NCBI GenBank assembly: GCA_029260255.1
Contig: JAJDDR010000483.1
Coordinates: 1 to 40,182, forward strand
Length of the DNA stretch: 40,182 bases
From: Phycisphaerae bacterium
Lineage (GTDB): Bacteria > Planctomycetota > Phycisphaerae > UBA1845
Direction of reading: 5' to 3'
Position numbers and translations under genes: made by a program. The notes below the pieces were generated by a model. The model saw only the letters and a program-made list of their open reading frames with translations. It searched no databases and was not told the origin of the DNA. Positions 36,431-40,182 of this stretch are shown here, one piece after another (within the stretch, counting starts at the first letter, position 1; each line of letters begins with the position of its first letter).

Positions 36431-37195
36431 CTACGCAAGCTGCGCGATGAAGATGTAGTTCACGTCGTCAATGTCCAGCAGCGGGTTGTAAAACTCCGAC
36501 GCGCGCACGTCGACGCTCGCAAACACGGATTTCAGATGACCGACGAAGGCGTCGTCCGGCGGATCGGCCGACCAGAGGGCGAACACGCCGTCGCGGTGGA
36601 GACGCTCGGTGAGCTTCGTCAGGCCTTCGAGCGTGTAGAACGCCGCGTGCGCCGGCTGGAGCAGGCTCTGCGGTGAATGGTCGATGTCGACCAGGATGGC
36701 GTGGTACCGTCTTGACCCGATATTGACAGTGTCACTCTGGTTGCCGGGCGGGGATTGACCGGATTCCGGGTGTGCCATCGTGGCAAAGAAGTCGCCACGC
36801 AGCAGGGTGCAGCGGGCGCTCGTCGTGAGTTCCTCGCTGACCGGGAGCAGCCCGCGGCGGTGCCAGTCCATGACACGGTCGACGTACTCGATAACCGTCA
36901 CGGATGCTACGTTGCTTGCGTCCAGGGCGGCCTTGGCCGTGTAGCCCAGGCCGAGACCACCGACCAGAACGTCGCAGGCGTCGTGCGGGACAAGGGGTAA
37001 TGCGTACGTCGCGAGCGCGAGTTCCGCGTCGTTGACCAAGCTGGACATGAGGAACTCGCCGTCCAGCGCGACCTCGAAGACCTCAGTGTCGTCAAGCGAT
37101 AGAACCTGCCGGCGGCGGAGGATCAGTTCGCCGATGGGGGTCGGACCGTAGTCGAGTTCTTCGAAGGCCCGCGGGCGCCTCTTCGGTTCCGGCAT
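36431..37195 (-). CDS. spermidine-synthase-like SAM-dependent enzyme
   Basis: A 254-residue protein with a Rossmann methyltransferase fold of the polyamine aminopropyltransferase type. It has DVLVGGLGLGYTAKAAL (glycine-rich cofactor loop, about 73-89), VTVIEYVDRVMDW (motif II acidic residue), ILVDIDHSP (active-site-side acidic motif) and a C-terminal FALWSADPPDDAF. The N-terminal strands LDYGPTPIGELILRRR take the place of the substrate lid. Many such planctomycete proteins are annotated spermine/spermidine synthase-like without proof; a methyltransferase role is equally possible. ATG at 37195 lies 2 bases after the stop of the upstream minus-strand gene, suggesting an operon. Confidence 0.7.
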   Translation of the reverse strand: MPEPKRRPRAFEELDYGPTPIGELILRRRQVLSLDDTEVFEVALDGEFLMSSLVNDAELALATYALPLVPHDACDVLVGGLGLGYTAKAALDASNVASVTVIEYVDRVMDWHRRGLLPVSEELTTSARCTLLRGDFFATMAHPESGQSPPGNQSDTVNIGSRRYHAILVDIDHSPQSLLQPAHAAFYTLEGLTKLTERLHRDGVFALWSADPPDDAFVGHLKSVFASVDVRASEFYNPLLDIDDVNYIFIAQLA

Positions 37196-37197
37196 CT

Positions 37198-38310
37198 TCA
37201 ACTGCGGCGGCGGCCGCTGCCGCGCGTGTGGAAAAGTGCATACGACAAAGCGAGGAGCGGCAGCATCTCGATCCCGAGGATGCCGCAGAGCCAACCGAGA
37301 GGCGTGCCCGACAGGCTCGCGCCCGCCGGTTTGAACTCCGCGATGGCGCGGTTGAGTCGCGTTTCGAGGCGCTTTGCACTGTCCGCCGGAATGCCGAGTT
37401 CGATGATCTCCGCCGCTTCGTCGAAGGGGCGGCCGAAGACCGCAACCACGCCGGTTCCGTCGGGCAGGTTGGCTACGTTCGTCGTGAACTCCGCCTCCAG
37501 CGTGAGCTGTTCACCGGGCGTGACGGTGTAGTCATACTCCAGGTCCTGCTGGAGGATCACGGCCACCTGAGCCGAGGCGAGCGCGGCGAACTCGATGTCG
37601 GGCAGGCCGGGAACGGAGGCGCTTCCGGCATCGTCGGGGAGAATCGCGAGGTCGCCGGCGAAGACCAACAGGTTGTTCGCGTCCTCGAACGCGATGGTGC
37701 CGTTCGGACCGCCGCGCAACGCAACGCGCTCGCTGACCAGAACCGTCTCCGTTTCATCGGCGTCGATCTTGCGCACGACGAACGTTACCTCGCCGAGCAA
37801 GCCGGTGAGGTCGCGCTGGGCGCTCGTCGACCATGCAAAGATCGCGCCCGAAGCGAATACGGCGCTGCGCACGGTCTGCGTGCGAGTCGTGGGGTCGCCC
37901 AACTCGTCCGCCGAAAAGCTCACCATGCGACGTTCCACGACGCTGCTGGTCAACTCGTAGCGGGTCGACGCGTCGCTCGAAAAGCAGTTGGCTTCGATGG
38001 CGATTTCTTCAGGATTGCGCCCGGCGCCCGCGATGGTTGGATCGCGAAACTCGGACAACGCGATAGCCTTCGCGCTGATCGCGTCGCCTTCGTCCAGGCT
38101 CTCGAGGATGGCGCGGGCGTCGATCGGCGGCAACAGGCCGGACTCCCCGAAGTTCTCGATGGCTTCATCGGAGGATTCCGCCACGTCGTTGACGAAGGCC
38201 TGCACGGTGCTGCGGATCTCCGCCGTGACACTCTCCACGACGGCCAAGGCGTCGGTCGCCACGCAGAGCACGATTGCTACGGTACACGAGATGGTCATTC
38301 TGGCATGCAT
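37198..38310 (-). CDS. exported protein with C-terminal membrane anchor, unknown function
   Basis: A 370-residue protein starting MHARMTISCTVAIVLCVATD with a signal peptide ending near ALA. A long acidic, beta-rich extracellular domain without recognised family follows. Near the C-terminus GWLCGILGIEMLPLLALSYA is a transmembrane segment followed by a basic tail (RGSGRRRS). This layout resembles a sorting signal (TM plus Arg cluster) but without a PEP motif. ATG at 38310 has a GGAG about 13 bases upstream. It is followed 2 bases later by the spermidine-synthase-like gene; the pairing has no obvious functional logic. Confidence 0.65.
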   Translation of the reverse strand: MHARMTISCTVAIVLCVATDALAVVESVTAEIRSTVQAFVNDVAESSDEAIENFGESGLLPPIDARAILESLDEGDAISAKAIALSEFRDPTIAGAGRNPEEIAIEANCFSSDASTRYELTSSVVERRMVSFSADELGDPTTRTQTVRSAVFASGAIFAWSTSAQRDLTGLLGEVTFVVRKIDADETETVLVSERVALRGGPNGTIAFEDANNLLVFAGDLAILPDDAGSASVPGLPDIEFAALASAQVAVILQQDLEYDYTVTPGEQLTLEAEFTTNVANLPDGTGVVAVFGRPFDEAAEIIELGIPADSAKRLETRLNRAIAEFKPAGASLSGTPLGWLCGILGIEMLPLLALSYALFHTRGSGRRRS

Positions 38311-38422
38311 GGTATGTGGTTCTCCACTCGCCTCGATAATGGTCGAACGATTGCCTGGACACCGAACTCTACGGCAAAACGAAGCTGGAGTCGACTTTTC
38401 TTGGACTTTCCCACGCCGCCGG

Positions 38423-38553
38423 CGGTGTGACCACTGATGGTGGCATGGCAAGGGTAGGGCGGGTTCCACCCGCCTTCTTCCTCGGTTGCGGCGGGTAGAA
38501 CCCACCCTACGGCATGTCCCTGACCGACGATGCCGCAGAGAATGGTCACACCC
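38423..38553 (+). mobile_element. 131-bp miniature inverted-repeat element, copy 4
   Basis: Same length and structure as the other copies. The outermost base of the left end is C instead of G. It is flanked by the perfect 9-bp direct repeat CGCCGCCGG (38414-38422 and 38554-38562). It is the copy most like copy 3. It is inserted between the anchored-protein gene and the truncated PEP-CTERM paralogue. Confidence 0.92.
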
Positions 38554-38759
38554 CGCCGCCGGCGGGCGGCCGTGGCGTTGAAGTGAGACTGCGAGACGAG
38601 GATCATGGTAGCGAAGGCGTCTCCCGCCGGGATGGGGCAACGCTTGCCGGGTGTGTATCCGACCCGCGAAATCGAGAGTGACAAAGCGTACCCAGACAAA
38701 ACACCCGCGGCCAAACGCGTGCGTCCGACCGCGGGCGCCGGAGATTCGATTCTACCAAG

Positions 38760-38954
38760 CGAGCGCCTGAAGCCGCGACCGTCACCGGGTCCGCTGGTCG
38801 CGCCGTCGGCGGTGACCGGTGGTCCGCCGTCGAAGACGTTGGCCGTCCCGCTCCCACTGGCCTCATGCGTCCACTGCCAGATCCCCTCCGCCCCAGCAAC
38901 GCCGCAGAGCGGACCGATCATCACCATCGCCGATAGGACCCGCATCCGTCGCAT
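38760..38954 (-). pseudogene. truncated paralogue of the PEP-CTERM protein
   Basis: The start (ATG at 38954 or 38945, with GGGAGG/GGAG upstream) gives a signal peptide (VLSAMVMIGPLCGVAGA). About 37 residues follow that match the protein at 8959-9717 at 25 of 37 positions (HEASGSG-AN-FDGGP-VT---AT-GP). After about residue 60 the similarity ends abruptly and no PEP-CTERM tail follows. The frame then runs through unrelated sequence into the miniature element. The 3' end given is the limit of similarity. Confidence 0.7.
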
Positions 38955-39354
38955 CTCTCCAACCTCCCTTCCAGGAAGCATCGTACCAAACGCCCACGTG
39001 ACCACTCCACCCGAATCCCATCAATTGACCGGCGCGACCGACCCCGCCGCTTGACAGAACCCAAACCGTGAAGTAAGGTTGTTGTTAGGTGCTACGCCCG
39101 CCACCCACCGGAGACAATCAGGATGGCATCACACGACTTCTGCCCACTTCCCACGATTGAGTGGATCACACCATATCCCCCGCCGCGTGGCACATCTCCC
39201 CAAACGCGAGCGGCTCCACGCCCCGCCCAGCGCGCAAAAAACGCGCAATTACCAAACGAACCCATTTGCCAGTACTACTTTAATGCTCGCGCTTTCCGGG
39301 AGCGCCAGCGCGGGTGTCGACACCTTTCTCACCCGGACTCAGCCGCGTGCGTCC
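38955..39354. other. 400-base gap without a supported gene
   Basis: It contains the upstream region of the truncated PEP-CTERM paralogue and a stretch of about 350 bases with atypically AT-rich patches (around 39240-39290). Open frames here have no start signals, no signal peptide and no familiar sequence. No hairpin of note was found. Confidence 0.5.
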
Positions 39355-40182
39355 TCACCGGACGGACTGAATCCCCAGAATCGGCACGACGACCACGTAG
39401 GCGACGAGTGTCACCACCGCGACACCCAGCACATTCAGCCACAGGCCAATCCGGCACATTTGGGCGATGGTGATCTCGCCGGAGGAGAAGACGATGGCAT
39501 TGGGAGGCGTCGCAACGGGCAGCATGAACGCGCAACTCGCGGCCATGGCAGCGGGGACGACCAGAAGCAACGGATCGACGCCGAGCCCCGCAGCGATCGC
39601 GGCGAGGATCGGTAGAAACGTCGCGGTCGTCGCGGTGTTGCTGGTGAGTTCGGTAAGGAAGATCACCAACGAGGCCACCAGCAGCGTGACAACCGGCGCG
39701 GGCAGCCCGCCGAGACCGCTGACCGAGTGTCCGAGAAACGCGGCGACACCGGTCGCCTTGACGGCCGACGCCAGACTGAGCCCGCCACCGAAGAGGATGA
39801 GTATGTCCCACGGGAGCTTCCGCGCTTCACGCCAGGTGAGAAGGAACTCACCACGGCGCAAGTCGATCGGGCAGGCGAACAGCAGCAGTGCCGCGCCGAC
39901 CGCGATGCCGGTGTCGGTAAGACCGGCAAGCGGTCGTGTCCCGTCGTCCAACTCGAGCGCGATCAGCAGAGGCCGCGTAATCCACGCACCCGCGGTCAGC
40001 ACGAAGACGATGAGCACCACCACCTCGGCCCGGGTCATCGGACCCTGTGACTCCAGCGCGTCACGGATGATCTTGCGTCCGCCGGGGATGTCGTCGATCT
40101 CGATGGGGAAGAACCAGCGCGTGAGCAGAAGCCACGTGATCGGCAGCATAACGACGACGAGCGGCAGGCCGATCATCATCCA
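39355..40182 (-). CDS. DASS/SLC13-type anion:Na+ symporter, C-terminal part (runs off right edge)
   Basis: About 275 C-terminal residues of a polytopic transporter that would import dicarboxylates or sulfate with Na+ (divalent anion:sodium symporter family). The two hallmark segments are present: LTELTSNTATTATFLPILAA (SNT substrate/Na+ motif) and MLPVATPPNAIVFSSGEI (second conserved loop). LPWDILILFGGGLSLA also matches the family. The reading frame is open through the last base (40182), so the real start lies outside the window; the ATG triplets at 40179 and 40176 are not the start. Substrate cannot be assigned. Confidence 0.88.
   Translation of the reverse strand, partial: WMMIGLPLVVVMLPITWLLLTRWFFPIEIDDIPGGRKIIRDALESQGPMTRAEVVVLIVFVLTAGAWITRPLLIALELDDGTRPLAGLTDTGIAVGAALLLFACPIDLRRGEFLLTWREARKLPWDILILFGGGLSLASAVKATGVAAFLGHSVSGLGGLPAPVVTLLVASLVIFLTELTSNTATTATFLPILAAIAAGLGVDPLLLVVPAAMAASCAFMLPVATPPNAIVFSSGEITIAQMCRIGLWLNVLGVAVVTLVAYVVVVPILGIQSVR

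Overview
The window looks like a GC-rich chromosomal segment of a planctomycete (Planctomycetota; exact class not determinable here). The evidence is a combination of gene types: a DnaJ-like/FHA fusion next to an Hsp70, secreted proteins with dockerin-like calcium-binding repeats, a PEP-CTERM protein, a DUF1573 protein, Maf/DUF115 glycosyltransferases, an STN-domain protein behind an ECF sigma/anti-sigma pair, and a K+-dependent type membrane pyrophosphatase. No rRNA, tRNA or CRISPR array was seen.

Layout. 1-50: start of an IS630-like transposase running off the left edge. 135-2915 (-): membrane pyrophosphatase hppA with a large extra loop. 3165-4345: mobile-element debris, namely two copies of a 131-bp miniature inverted-repeat element and an IS1182-like transposase remnant. 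4371-8594 (+): aat, then a Maf-type glycosyltransferase translationally coupled (ATGA) to a nucleotidyltransferase-like/degenerate radical-SAM/SPASM protein. 8959-11224 (+): PEP-CTERM protein and a beta-helix/dockerin gene split by a stop codon. 11499-14330 (+): Hsp70-like protein and J-like/FHA protein. 14523-19640 (+): very large secreted modular protein. 19737-24332 (-): the core dnaG-rpoD operon followed by a GH26-like glycosidase whose signal-peptide region contains the rpoD terminator hairpin. 24630-25976 (-): membrane-anchored coiled-coil protein with a BRCT-like C-terminus. 26623-28992 (+): ECF sigma factor, anti-sigma factor, STN-domain protein. 29194-30777 (+): DUF1573 protein and a 58-residue membrane protein. 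30914-36369 (+): four-gene surface-glycan cluster (Maf-like/CgeB-like glycosyltransferase, two paralogous GT39-like membrane proteins and an unknown multi-pass protein between them). 36431-38310 (-): secreted/anchored protein and a spermidine-synthase-like protein. 38423-38954: fourth miniature element and a truncated PEP-CTERM paralogue. 39355 to the right edge (-): C-terminal part of a DASS (SLC13-like) transporter.

The best-supported new observation is the miniature element. Four copies (3174-3304, 4188-4318, 26198-26328, 38423-38553) are all exactly 131 bp, share 24-bp imperfect terminal inverted repeats, contain an internal long hairpin, and are each flanked by a different perfect 9-bp direct repeat. 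That is direct evidence of transposition. No transposase for it is visible here. Other points worth following are the Maf/degenerate radical-SAM pair, a roughly 190-residue C-terminal module shared by two secreted proteins, the envelope BRCT protein, and the terminator hairpin buried in the GH26 gene.
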